From: Rhodoferax sp.
GTDB lineage: Bacteria > Pseudomonadota > Gammaproteobacteria > Burkholderiales > Burkholderiaceae_C
NCBI GenBank assembly: GCA_024236015.1
Contig: JACKLK010000009.1
Coordinates: 62,001 to 126,000, forward strand
Direction of reading: 5' to 3'
DNA length: 64,000 nt
The translations under genes and the position numbers were made by a program. The notes below the pieces were generated by a model, which ran no database searches, was not told the DNA's origin, and saw only the letters and a list, made by a program, of their open reading frames with translations. Positions 22,084-30,051 of this stretch are shown one piece after another; positions within the stretch are counted from its first letter, which is position 1, and the number at the start of each line of letters is the position of its first letter.

Positions 22084-24384
22084 ATGGCGGCTCACCCTCT
22101 CGCTTCCCGTCTGCTGGCAGGCCTTGCCGGCGGCACCCGGATATGGCTGGCGGGTCTGCTGCTGTCGGTCGCCGCGTCGGGCGCACACGCGACGGTGGCC
22201 GAGTCCATGGCCGCCGGTGCGCGCGCCCACCAGGACGGAGGCTTCGAAGAGGCACTCGTGTTCTGGGACCGCGCGCAGCTGCAGGCGCAAGGCAGCGGCG
22301 ATGCCCCGGCCCAGGCGCGTGCGCTGCTGGGCGCCGCGCGCAGTTATCTCGCGCTCGGTCGTGCGCCACTGGCCACGCAACGCCTCGAACAGGCGCGGGC
22401 GCTGGCCGCGGCGCAGGCCGACCCGGCCCTGATCGGATCGATCTCGGCGGCGCTGGGCAGTGCGCTGCTGCTGGCGGGCGAGCCGGCCAAGGCGCGCCCG
22501 GTGCTGGAGCAGGCGATCACGCTGGCCCGTGCGGATCGCGACCAGGACGTCATCGCACAAAGCGCGAACGACCTGGCGCGGCTGGAAGCCGAGGCCGGCA
22601 ACACCGGCCGTGCCGCCGAATGGTACCGGCACAGCATGGTCAACGCCCGGCTCAGCGGCAACCCGGCGCTGGAGGCCACGGCCGCGGTCAACCTGGCGCG
22701 GCTGCCGTTGACTCCGGATGCGCGCGCGCAGGCGCTGGCGCAGGCCGGGCCGCTGGTGCGGGCGTTGCCGCATTCGCATATCCGCGCGATGACGCTGGTC
22801 AGCATCGCGCGCTTGCGCAGCGAACCCGCCGACCCGGCGATCGCGACGGACGCGGACCGTCGGCAGGCCGCGGCCGATTTCGACGACGCCGCCGCGACGG
22901 CGCGGCAGATCGGCGACGCGCGGGTGCTCAGTTACGCGCTGGGCTACAAGGGCGCCATGGAAGAGGCCGCAAACCGGCCGCAGGCGGCCCTGGCGCTGAC
23001 GCGGGAGGCGGCGCGGGCGGCACGGCAATCGAATGCCATGGAGAGCCTGTACCGCTGGGAATGGCAGGCGGGCCGGCTGTTGCGCCAGCTCGGTGACGAC
23101 GACGGCGCGCTGGTGGCATACCGGGTGGCGGCCGGCACGCTCGAGCGTATCCGTCCGGACCTTGCCGCCAGCGGCAATTCGGGTTTTCGCACCAAGGCCA
23201 GTCCGGTCTATCTCGGTGTGGCCGACCTCCTGATCCGCCGTGCGCAGCGCGCCGCGCGTCCCGATGCGGCGCAGGCCGACCTGCTGGAGGCGCGGCGCAC
23301 GATGGAGGCGCTCAAGAGCGCGGAGCTGGAGGACTTCTTCCAGGACGACTGCGTCGCCTCGCTCAAGTCCAAGACCAGCGGCATCGACGCGCTGGCGCCG
23401 CAGACCGCCGCGCTGTATCCCATCGTCTTGCCCGACCGCTTGTCGATCCTGGTCAGCCTGCCGGACGGCTTGCGCGAGTATTCGGTTCCGGTCCCGGCGC
23501 AGGCCGTCGAGGCACAGACCCGCGCCATGCGCCGCACGCTGGAGAAACGGGTCTCGCGCGAATACCTGGCACATGCGCGCCAGCTGTATGACTGGGTCGT
23601 GCGCCCGGTGCTGGCCGACCTCGAGCGCGCCGGCATCCAGACGCTGGTGTTCGTGCCCGACGGGGCCTTGCGCACGATCCCGCTGTCCGCGTTGCACGAC
23701 GGTCGCCAGTTCCTGATCGAGCGCTTCGCCGTGGCCACGTCGCCGGGCCTGACGCTGACCGATCCGCGGCCGATCGCCGGTGTGGCGCCCCGGGTGCTGA
23801 TGGCCGGCCTGACCGAACCGGTGCAGGGTTTTGCCGCGTTGCCGGGGGTCCGGTCCGAGATCGAGCGCATCGCGGCTCTGGTGCCGGGAACCGAGCTGCT
23901 CGACCAGGCCTTCCTGGCATCGCGTTTTCGCGGGGACCTGGCCGCAGCTCCCTACACCATCGTGCACGTGGCGTCACACGGCGAGTTCGGCGCCAGCGCA
24001 CAGGACACCTTCGTGTTGACGCATGACAGCCGCATCAACCTCAACGAACTCGAGGGCATGCTGGGTGGAACCAACTACCGCGGCCAGCCGGTGCAGCTGC
24101 TGGTGCTCAGTGCCTGCGAGACCGCCGCCGGCGACGACCGCTCGGCGCTGGGGCTGGCCGGCATTGCGGTCAAGGCCGGTGCGCGCAGCGCATTGGCCAC
24201 GTTGTGGTCGGTCAGCGACTTCGCGTCGATGCAGCTGGTCGGTGATTTCTACAAGGGGCTGGGTCAGCCCGGCGAGTCCAAGGCCCAGGCCTTGCGCCAG
24301 GCGCAGCTGGCCCTGCTGTCGGACCGGCGCTACCGCCACCCGTATTACTGGAGCCCGTTCCTGCTCATCGGCAACTGGTTGTGA
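22084..24384 (+). CDS. Exported TPR-CHAT caspase-like protein
   Basis: 766 residues. Residues 1-37 look like a signal peptide (IWLAGLLLSVAASGAHA). About residues 40-340 are alanine-rich helical pairs consistent with TPR repeats (for example GARAHQDGGFEEALVFWDRAQ). The C-terminal 280 residues are a CHAT domain with its caspase-like dyad: His632 in HVASHGEF and Cys678 in VLSACETA, followed by GLAGIAVKAGARSALATLWSVSD. The domain ends at the natural CHAT terminus (YWSPFLLIGNW). It is convergent with the TpsB gene, 14 bases apart. An active cysteine protease acting outside the cytoplasm is inferred. Confidence 0.88.
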   Translation: MAAHPLASRLLAGLAGGTRIWLAGLLLSVAASGAHATVAESMAAGARAHQDGGFEEALVFWDRAQLQAQGSGDAPAQARALLGAARSYLALGRAPLATQRLEQARALAAAQADPALIGSISAALGSALLLAGEPAKARPVLEQAITLARADRDQDVIAQSANDLARLEAEAGNTGRAAEWYRHSMVNARLSGNPALEATAAVNLARLPLTPDARAQALAQAGPLVRALPHSHIRAMTLVSIARLRSEPADPAIATDADRRQAAADFDDAAATARQIGDARVLSYALGYKGAMEEAANRPQAALALTREAARAARQSNAMESLYRWEWQAGRLLRQLGDDDGALVAYRVAAGTLERIRPDLAASGNSGFRTKASPVYLGVADLLIRRAQRAARPDAAQADLLEARRTMEALKSAELEDFFQDDCVASLKSKTSGIDALAPQTAALYPIVLPDRLSILVSLPDGLREYSVPVPAQAVEAQTRAMRRTLEKRVSREYLAHARQLYDWVVRPVLADLERAGIQTLVFVPDGALRTIPLSALHDGRQFLIERFAVATSPGLTLTDPRPIAGVAPRVLMAGLTEPVQGFAALPGVRSEIERIAALVPGTELLDQAFLASRFRGDLAAAPYTIVHVASHGEFGASAQDTFVLTHDSRINLNELEGMLGGTNYRGQPVQLLVLSACETAAGDDRSALGLAGIAVKAGARSALATLWSVSDFASMQLVGDFYKGLGQPGESKAQALRQAQLALLSDRRYRHPYYWSPFLLIGNWL

Positions 24385-24398
24385 CGGCCGGGGCGGAT

Positions 24399-26165
24399 TC
24401 AGAAGTCGGCACGCAGTGCCAGGTGCCAGCCCCGGTCCTGCAGTGAGCGGCTGGGGTTGACGACATCGCGCCCGGAGAAGGTCCGTGCCCAGTACAACTC
24501 GGCGTGCAGGCCCGGACGCGGATCCCAGCGCAGGCCCAGTCCGGCACTGCTGAGCCGTTGCGGCGTGTCGGTGGCGCGGCCCTTGTACCAGGCACCTCCG
24601 ATGTCGATGAACGGCGCCAGTTGCAGCACGGCCGCACCATCGGCGTTGCGCATGACCGGCACCCGGACTTCCGCCGACGCGGCGTAACCCTGGTCGCGCA
24701 CCAGCTGGTTGGTGCGGAAGCCGCGTACGGTGCGCACGCCGCCGACCGCGAATTGTTCCAGCGGCAGCAGCGGCTTGTTCGTCAGCTGCGCGTCGAACCG
24801 CAGCACCAGCTGGCTGCCGCTCTCGCCCAGGCGACGCGCATGCTGGAACTGGCCCAGCCAGGCCACGAATTTGCCGTTCGGCACGTTGCCGCCCAGGTCG
24901 GTGGCGCCGAAGGCGCCGGTGCCCAGGCTGAAGGTCGAACGCGCGGCCGTGACCTGGTGGCTGTCGCGCCCGACATAGTCCTGCACGAAGCGCAACACGC
25001 TGACCTTGCTCCTGCCGTCAGGCTCGACGCCGGGCGAGAACGCGAAGCCGGTGCCCAGCAGTTCCGATTCGCTCTGGCGCACGTCGAAGCCGGCGATGAG
25101 GTTGAACTGCTCGCGCGCGGTACGCAGCACCGGCACCGTCAGGCGCAATCCGATCGTGCTCGAGGTCGACTGGATGTCGAGCGCGTTGAGCGGGTTCTCG
25201 ACCACCTCGGCCCGGGACAGGTCGGCGAACACCTCCAGCGTCGCGTCGCGGGCGCTGATCGGCATGCCGTATGACGCCGACAATTTGCGGTAGCCGGAGG
25301 CCGCGGCCAGCTCCCAGCCTAGCACGTCGCCGCGGCCGGTCGGGCTGTACCACTGGCCGCGCAGCCCGGCGCGGGCCTGTCCCAGGCTGGGCGAGATGTC
25401 GTTGTCCAGCGTGGCGGACACCTGGCTGGCCGGGCCTTCCTCGATGCGCGCATTCAGCCGCGCTTCGCCGGGTCGGTCGCCGGGCGAGAGTTCGGCGTTG
25501 ATCCGTTCGACGAAAGGCCCCTGCAGCAGCAGTTGCAGCCGGTCCTGCAATGTGTTGACGTTGAGCGGGGCGGCGCCGCCGAGCGCGAGCCGGTCGGTGA
25601 GGTACTCGCTGCGCAGCCGGGTGTTGCCGCTCACCGTGACCGCACTCAGCCGGCCTTCGACGATGCGGTATTCGACGACGCCGTCCACGACCTGCTGGTC
25701 CGGCAGCAGGGCGCCGGAGTTGATGTAGCCGGCATTGACGTATTTCAGCGTCAGCGCCTGGCGCAACGCCGCCAGGTCTTCCTGGGTGAGGTCGCGCCCG
25801 ACGTAGGGCGCCGTGACCTCCGCCAGCGCCGCGTCGCTGAACACGGTGCTGCCGGTCACCCGGATCTCACGCACGCGGATGCGTGGCAGGCTGGCCGCGC
25901 GCTGGGTGGCTGCGGGAGGTTGCGACGGCGATGGCGCCTGCAGTTGCGGCGCGGGGCGGGCCGGTTGCAGCAGCGGCGGGGCTTGGGGGTCCTTGCCCGG
26001 CACCGCGGGCGGGCCGGCGTCCTGGGCCCGCACGACGGCCGGACTCGATGCCAGCAGTGCGATCGCCAGGGTCAGCAGGCTCCCGCGGCGCATCGATCGG
26101 GCTGGCACAAGGCGGGGGGTTTGCGGGAGTCGGGGCGTCGGATCTGGCATGCGGGGATCCGTCAT
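24399..26165 (-). CDS. Two-partner secretion outer membrane translocator (TpsB; ShlB/FhaC/HecB family)
   Basis: 588 residues. A signal peptide (LLTLAIALLASSPAVVRAQ) is followed by a Pro/Gln-rich linker, two POTRA domains (IRVREIRVTGSTVFSDAALAEV at about 95; LSAVTVSGNTRLRSEYL at about 175), and a C-terminal 16-stranded barrel ending in phenylalanine, the outer membrane signature. The family motif in the barrel, VRGF, is present (GVRTVRGFRTNQLV). It would export the adjacent TpsA protein. Its ATG overlaps the TpsA stop as ATGA at 26162-26165, so translation is coupled. Confidence 0.92.
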   Translation of the reverse strand: MTDPRMPDPTPRLPQTPRLVPARSMRRGSLLTLAIALLASSPAVVRAQDAGPPAVPGKDPQAPPLLQPARPAPQLQAPSPSQPPAATQRAASLPRIRVREIRVTGSTVFSDAALAEVTAPYVGRDLTQEDLAALRQALTLKYVNAGYINSGALLPDQQVVDGVVEYRIVEGRLSAVTVSGNTRLRSEYLTDRLALGGAAPLNVNTLQDRLQLLLQGPFVERINAELSPGDRPGEARLNARIEEGPASQVSATLDNDISPSLGQARAGLRGQWYSPTGRGDVLGWELAAASGYRKLSASYGMPISARDATLEVFADLSRAEVVENPLNALDIQSTSSTIGLRLTVPVLRTAREQFNLIAGFDVRQSESELLGTGFAFSPGVEPDGRSKVSVLRFVQDYVGRDSHQVTAARSTFSLGTGAFGATDLGGNVPNGKFVAWLGQFQHARRLGESGSQLVLRFDAQLTNKPLLPLEQFAVGGVRTVRGFRTNQLVRDQGYAASAEVRVPVMRNADGAAVLQLAPFIDIGGAWYKGRATDTPQRLSSAGLGLRWDPRPGLHAELYWARTFSGRDVVNPSRSLQDRGWHLALRADF

Positions 26166-28849
26166 GGCGTGCAGCCTGCGGTCTGAAGGGATGCCAGGGT
26201 CGTCAAGCCGGAGCGCCCCGGCGTGGCGGATGCGCGTCGCGCGATGGCGCGGGGTGACGCCTCGGCAGTGCCGGCACGCGCGAGCGCGCCCAGGTCCATG
26301 CTGGGCAGGTAGCCGTCGGGGTCGGGCGGCAGGCCGCCGCGGCCGACCTCCACCAGGCTGGACAGGCCGGCGCGTGCCGCGCTGCAGCCGGCGCGCATCA
26401 GGCTGGACGCGTCCAGGTAGGCGGCGGGCAACACGGCCAGGCCGGCACCGACGTCGGTGTCCGGTGCGTCGATGTTGACCGCACCGTCGATGCCCAGCGC
26501 CGAGGACGCCGAGATGACGGTGGCGGGATCGGCGATCAGTTGCCCCGCGACGATGCCGATGTTGCCGCCCGGGCCGCCGAAGGCGTTGGCGATGATCTGG
26601 CTGTTCTGCAGCAGCACGAACTGCGGGTCGATCGCGATGTTGCCGCCGCCGCCGGCACCGCTTTCGACCGAGGTGGTGATCTGGCTGTCGACCAGGCGGA
26701 TCAGCCGGGGCGCGAGCACCTCGATGTTGCCGCCGTCGGACGTGACCGCGCGCGTGGCGATGATGCCGCCTGCCATGTCCAGGCTGTCGCCGAGGTGGAC
26801 CCGGATATTGCCGGCCAGGCCGTCACCCAGGCTGCTGGACGATATCGTGGCGCCGTTCGTGAGGCCCAGCGTCCATGCCTGCAAGGTGACGTCGCCGCCG
26901 GCGCCGCTGCCCCGGGTCTCGGCCAGTAGTCCGCTGGGCCGCCCGTCGGCGCTGCCGTCTATCGTGACCGTGCCGCTGGCCACGACGTTGACGCTGCCGG
27001 CGTTGCCGGTGCCGACGACCAGCGCATTGTTGTTGCTCTCGTCGAAACCGCCGCTGAAGCTGCGGATCTGCGCGCCGGCGCTCATGTGCAGCGTGCCCAC
27101 GTTGGCCGTGACGATGCCGGCGTTGCCGTCGCCGACCGTGGTGGAGTCGATCACGCCGCCACGCAGGTGCAACTGCGGCGTCGTCACCGTCAGTGTGCCG
27201 GCGTTGCCCGTGGCGTCGGCCGAGGCGGCGGTGAAAATGCCGCTGGTGGCACCGGCGACGTCCACCCGTTCGCTGGCCTGGATGTCGAGGTTGCCGGCGT
27301 TGCCGAATCCACCCGTGGAACTGCTGATGCGTGCGCCGTCGCCCAGCTCCAGCGTGCGGGTACGGATGACCATGTTGCCTGCCGCGCCGCCCGTGGTTTC
27401 GGTCGACAGGCTCAGCGTGACCAGGCCCAGGCCGCTGTCCGGATCGATCGCACCACTGGCGAGGAGGCTGTCGGCATGGATGACGAGGTCGCCGCCGTTG
27501 CCGGGCCCGAAGTTGCGCGTGCCGACCAGGCCGCCGTTGCGCAGCGTCAGGCTGCCATCGGTCGTGATCGTCAACGACGGTCCGGTTGCGGCATCGTAGT
27601 TGTCGGCGCTGATGCCGGTGAAGGTGGCTGGCCCTTGCCCGTTGATTTCGATCCGGTCGGCGCGGATCTGTATGGCCCCCGCCGCGCCGGGACCGTAACT
27701 TTCGCTGACCACGAACGAGCCGTCGGAGATGGCCAGGGTGCCGCCCACGTCGAGCCGGATGCCGGGCCCCTGGCCCAGGCCGCCGTAGCTGCCGGCCAGC
27801 AGCACGGAAATGATGCCCGACTCCGCGTCCGTCTCGGCGCGCAGGTCGCCACGCACCGTGATATCGATGGCGCCCGCGCTGTCGGCGTCGCCGAAGGTCT
27901 GCGCCAGCAGGCCGCCCGGTGACAGCGTCATTGCACCGGCACGCACGATGATCGAGCCGCTGGAGCCGTCGCCGGCGAAACCGAGGAAATTGCCCACGTC
28001 GTCGAAAGCGCCCGGATCGCCCACGTCGATGAAGCTGCCGCCCGAGATGTGCACGAGGCCCAGCGTGGCAAAGCCGCTCACGTCGATGGCGCCGCCGGCG
28101 CCGATCCGTGCGTCGCCGGCCGATGCCACGCTGGCCAGGCTCACGGTGGCACCTGGCGCGACGATGGCAGCGCCACCGAAGATGCCGGCCTGGATCAGGA
28201 TGTCGCCGCCGACCAGCGCGAACGTCTTGCCCGCAGGCACGGGAGCCGGCGTGTAGGGGGAACCGAGCCATGGGCCATCGAGCGTGATCGGCGCCGGCGT
28301 CGGCGACAGGAACCCGAAGGCCACTGGATCGGCGGTGCTCAATACGCTGTTCTTCGACGGATCGGCAAAGAGGACACCGCTCTCGCCCAGCTTGACGGAA
28401 TCGGCGGTCGACAGGTAGACGGATCCGCTGACGTCGAAGAAGCCGTTGGCGCCGAGGATGATGCCGTTCGGATTGATGAAATAGAAATTCGCGCCGGGGA
28501 TGGTGACGACCAGCGGCCCGTCAATGATGCTGGCCTTGAGCCCGGTGATCTCGCTGGTGCCTCCGGTGACGCGGGATATCACGTTGCGGATGCCATTGGG
28601 GCCGACAAAAACGGCCGCGTCGCCGCCCAGCACGTTGAACACGCTGAAGCTATGGAACAGGTTGCTCCCGCGTGTTTCTCCGCGGCTGGCTTCGATGACC
28701 ATTTCTGCGCCGGGCAGCGTGGTACCGGAGCCGTGGAACACGATCTCGGCGTGCAGCGAACCGGTCGATGCGAGTGCCGCTGCAAGAAGCCAGCCAGATC
28801 GGTGATATTTCCTTGTGCCTTTTGCAAAAGCCATCCCCGTTTCCTTCAT
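26162..28849 (-). CDS. Two-partner secreted filamentous haemagglutinin-like protein (TpsA)
   Basis: 895 residues. After a signal peptide (WLLAAALASTGSLHA) comes the TPS secretion domain (about 40-160) with NLFHSFSVFNV, the diagnostic NPNGIILGANGFFDVSGS, and then some 650 residues of degenerate Gly/Asn/Ala/Asp repeats consistent with a right-handed beta-helix. It is short for a TpsA and has no toxin tip. The C-terminal 85 residues carry two cysteines and a GRGGLPPDPDGYLPS motif, which I recall as a conserved tail in TpsA proteins from CHAT/DUF928 neighbourhoods. A possible second start lies at MAFAKG. Confidence 0.9.
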   Translation of the reverse strand: MKETGMAFAKGTRKYHRSGWLLAAALASTGSLHAEIVFHGSGTTLPGAEMVIEASRGETRGSNLFHSFSVFNVLGGDAAVFVGPNGIRNVISRVTGGTSEITGLKASIIDGPLVVTIPGANFYFINPNGIILGANGFFDVSGSVYLSTADSVKLGESGVLFADPSKNSVLSTADPVAFGFLSPTPAPITLDGPWLGSPYTPAPVPAGKTFALVGGDILIQAGIFGGAAIVAPGATVSLASVASAGDARIGAGGAIDVSGFATLGLVHISGGSFIDVGDPGAFDDVGNFLGFAGDGSSGSIIVRAGAMTLSPGGLLAQTFGDADSAGAIDITVRGDLRAETDAESGIISVLLAGSYGGLGQGPGIRLDVGGTLAISDGSFVVSESYGPGAAGAIQIRADRIEINGQGPATFTGISADNYDAATGPSLTITTDGSLTLRNGGLVGTRNFGPGNGGDLVIHADSLLASGAIDPDSGLGLVTLSLSTETTGGAAGNMVIRTRTLELGDGARISSSTGGFGNAGNLDIQASERVDVAGATSGIFTAASADATGNAGTLTVTTPQLHLRGGVIDSTTVGDGNAGIVTANVGTLHMSAGAQIRSFSGGFDESNNNALVVGTGNAGSVNVVASGTVTIDGSADGRPSGLLAETRGSGAGGDVTLQAWTLGLTNGATISSSSLGDGLAGNIRVHLGDSLDMAGGIIATRAVTSDGGNIEVLAPRLIRLVDSQITTSVESGAGGGGNIAIDPQFVLLQNSQIIANAFGGPGGNIGIVAGQLIADPATVISASSALGIDGAVNIDAPDTDVGAGLAVLPAAYLDASSLMRAGCSAARAGLSSLVEVGRGGLPPDPDGYLPSMDLGALARAGTAEASPRAIARRASATPGRSGLTTLASLQTAGCTP

Positions 28850-28916
28850 GCTGGCCCGGATGCGCCGAGCGTAACAAGAAATGGCCGCCCTGCGGTGCGC
28901 GAATAGGCCTCATGGA

Positions 28917-28944
28917 CAAAGAAAACCCCGCTGCACAGGCGGGG
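28917..28944 (-). terminator. Rho-independent terminator after the PEP-CTERM gene
   Basis: On the minus strand CCCCGC (28944-28939), a 7-base loop and GCGGGG (28931-28926) form a GC-rich stem, followed directly by TTTTCTTTG. It lies 24 bases beyond the stop of the PEP-CTERM gene and 68 bases before the TpsA start. It should therefore separate those two transcripts. Confidence 0.8.
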
Positions 28945-28967
28945 GGCCGTTTGGACCGCGGCGCGTA

Positions 28968-29822
28968 TCAGGTCGTTGCCGAGGACAGCCGCCAGCGGCG
29001 GCGGCCGATGGCAACGGCAATCAAGCCGATGCCGACCAGGGCCAGGCTCGCAGGTTCGGGAACGTTGGCGCCAGCGATTCCGAACCCGGCAACCGGGATG
29101 GTGCAGGGCGCCAGGTCCGTACAAAGGCTGCTGCGTGGCTCACGCAGGGTGTCGCCAGCGTCGCAAGGACCCGGGTAGGGGCCAGATATCCCCTGACACA
29201 AGGTTCCGTCGTCGAGGGATGAACCTTCTCCGATGTTGACGTAGGGTCCGACATGCGTGAGTGCCTGCAGCAACCGTGCCGAGAACGCACCACAGGTCGA
29301 TGCGTCTTGTTCGCAGGTGACTTCCAGCACACCGCCCAACGCCTCGGCAAAAAGATCGAAGGTATCGCCAACGGCCGGGATGTCGCCGGCCGGAAGGCCG
29401 GAGTAGTCGCCGCCGCCCAGGAACTTCAGACTGCCGACGAAGTAGGGCAGGTCGGGCAGCCCCATGTAACTCGGAACGCCTGCCGTGATGACGTTTCCGG
29501 CAACCGTCGCCGCCTGCTCGTCGAAGCTCAGCCAGATTTCCCAGTTGCCCGCCGCACGCGGGGGCCCTCCGACAGGGTATCCCGCGCCGGTCGCGGTGTA
29601 GTCGCCGGTCATGGCCGCGGTCAGCGAGGCATAACCGTCACCATCCAGGGCGAACCCGTCGGACCCCGCGACGATGGTCAGGTTGAGGTCCAACGGCCGG
29701 TACAGGCCGGTGACGGTGGTGGTGCCGCTGCGTGCGGTGATCGGATACGCGTCGGCGGTTTCGACGACACTCGCGCACAACACGGCGGCAACGCAAGCAG
29801 CAAAAAGGCCTCGGAAGTACAT
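28968..29822 (-). CDS. PEP-CTERM sorting-signal surface protein
   Basis: 284 residues. The N terminus is a signal peptide (FAACVAAVLCASVVETADAYP). The C terminus is a textbook exosortase tag: VPEPASLALVGIGLIAVAIGRRRWR, that is the PEP motif, a membrane helix and a basic cluster. The mature region is Gly/Asp rich with four to six cysteines (CEQDAST and CTDLAPC loops). It should be cleaved and anchored or released by an exosortase encoded elsewhere. AAGGAG is 8 bases before ATG 29822. A sigma-54 promoter lies upstream and a terminator downstream, so it is monocistronic. Confidence 0.9.
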   Translation of the reverse strand: MYFRGLFAACVAAVLCASVVETADAYPITARSGTTTVTGLYRPLDLNLTIVAGSDGFALDGDGYASLTAAMTGDYTATGAGYPVGGPPRAAGNWEIWLSFDEQAATVAGNVITAGVPSYMGLPDLPYFVGSLKFLGGGDYSGLPAGDIPAVGDTFDLFAEALGGVLEVTCEQDASTCGAFSARLLQALTHVGPYVNIGEGSSLDDGTLCQGISGPYPGPCDAGDTLREPRSSLCTDLAPCTIPVAGFGIAGANVPEPASLALVGIGLIAVAIGRRRWRLSSATT

Positions 29823-29879
29823 GAGCGTGGCTCCTTGATAAACGCGGCAAAGACACCGTGAATCCGCAATGCATTTCGA

Positions 29880-29896
29880 AGCAATTTGTGCGCCAA
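29880..29896 (-). promoter_or_regulatory. Sigma-54 (-24/-12) promoter of the PEP-CTERM gene
   Basis: The minus strand reads TTGGCGCACAAATTGCT from 29896 to 29880. It matches the sigma-54 consensus YTGGCACGNNNNTTGCW with intact GG and GC dinucleotides at the correct spacing. Two positions differ, neither in the invariant pairs. Transcription would start near 29869, giving a leader of about 47 bases. PEP-CTERM genes are known in several species to be controlled by the PrsK/PrsR two-component system with RpoN. Confidence 0.75.
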
Positions 29897-30051
29897 TGCG
29901 GTAATTTGTCACAAAATCAAGGCTCTAGGTCATACTCGGCATTCGGGTCCGCCGACGGTTGTAAAGATTCTCGTCAGCGGACAGCACAGCCGGTCGCCGG
30001 CGTCCGAATTGACAGCCTTCCCCGCCAACTTCGCGCGCTCCACGACCCACC

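Noticed and set aside
26500..28250. Repetitive tract in the haemagglutinin-like gene as a tandem DNA repeat
   Set aside because: The repetition is in the protein pattern (Gly/Asn/Asp turns) and is degenerate at DNA level, so it is a beta-helix and not a tandem array.
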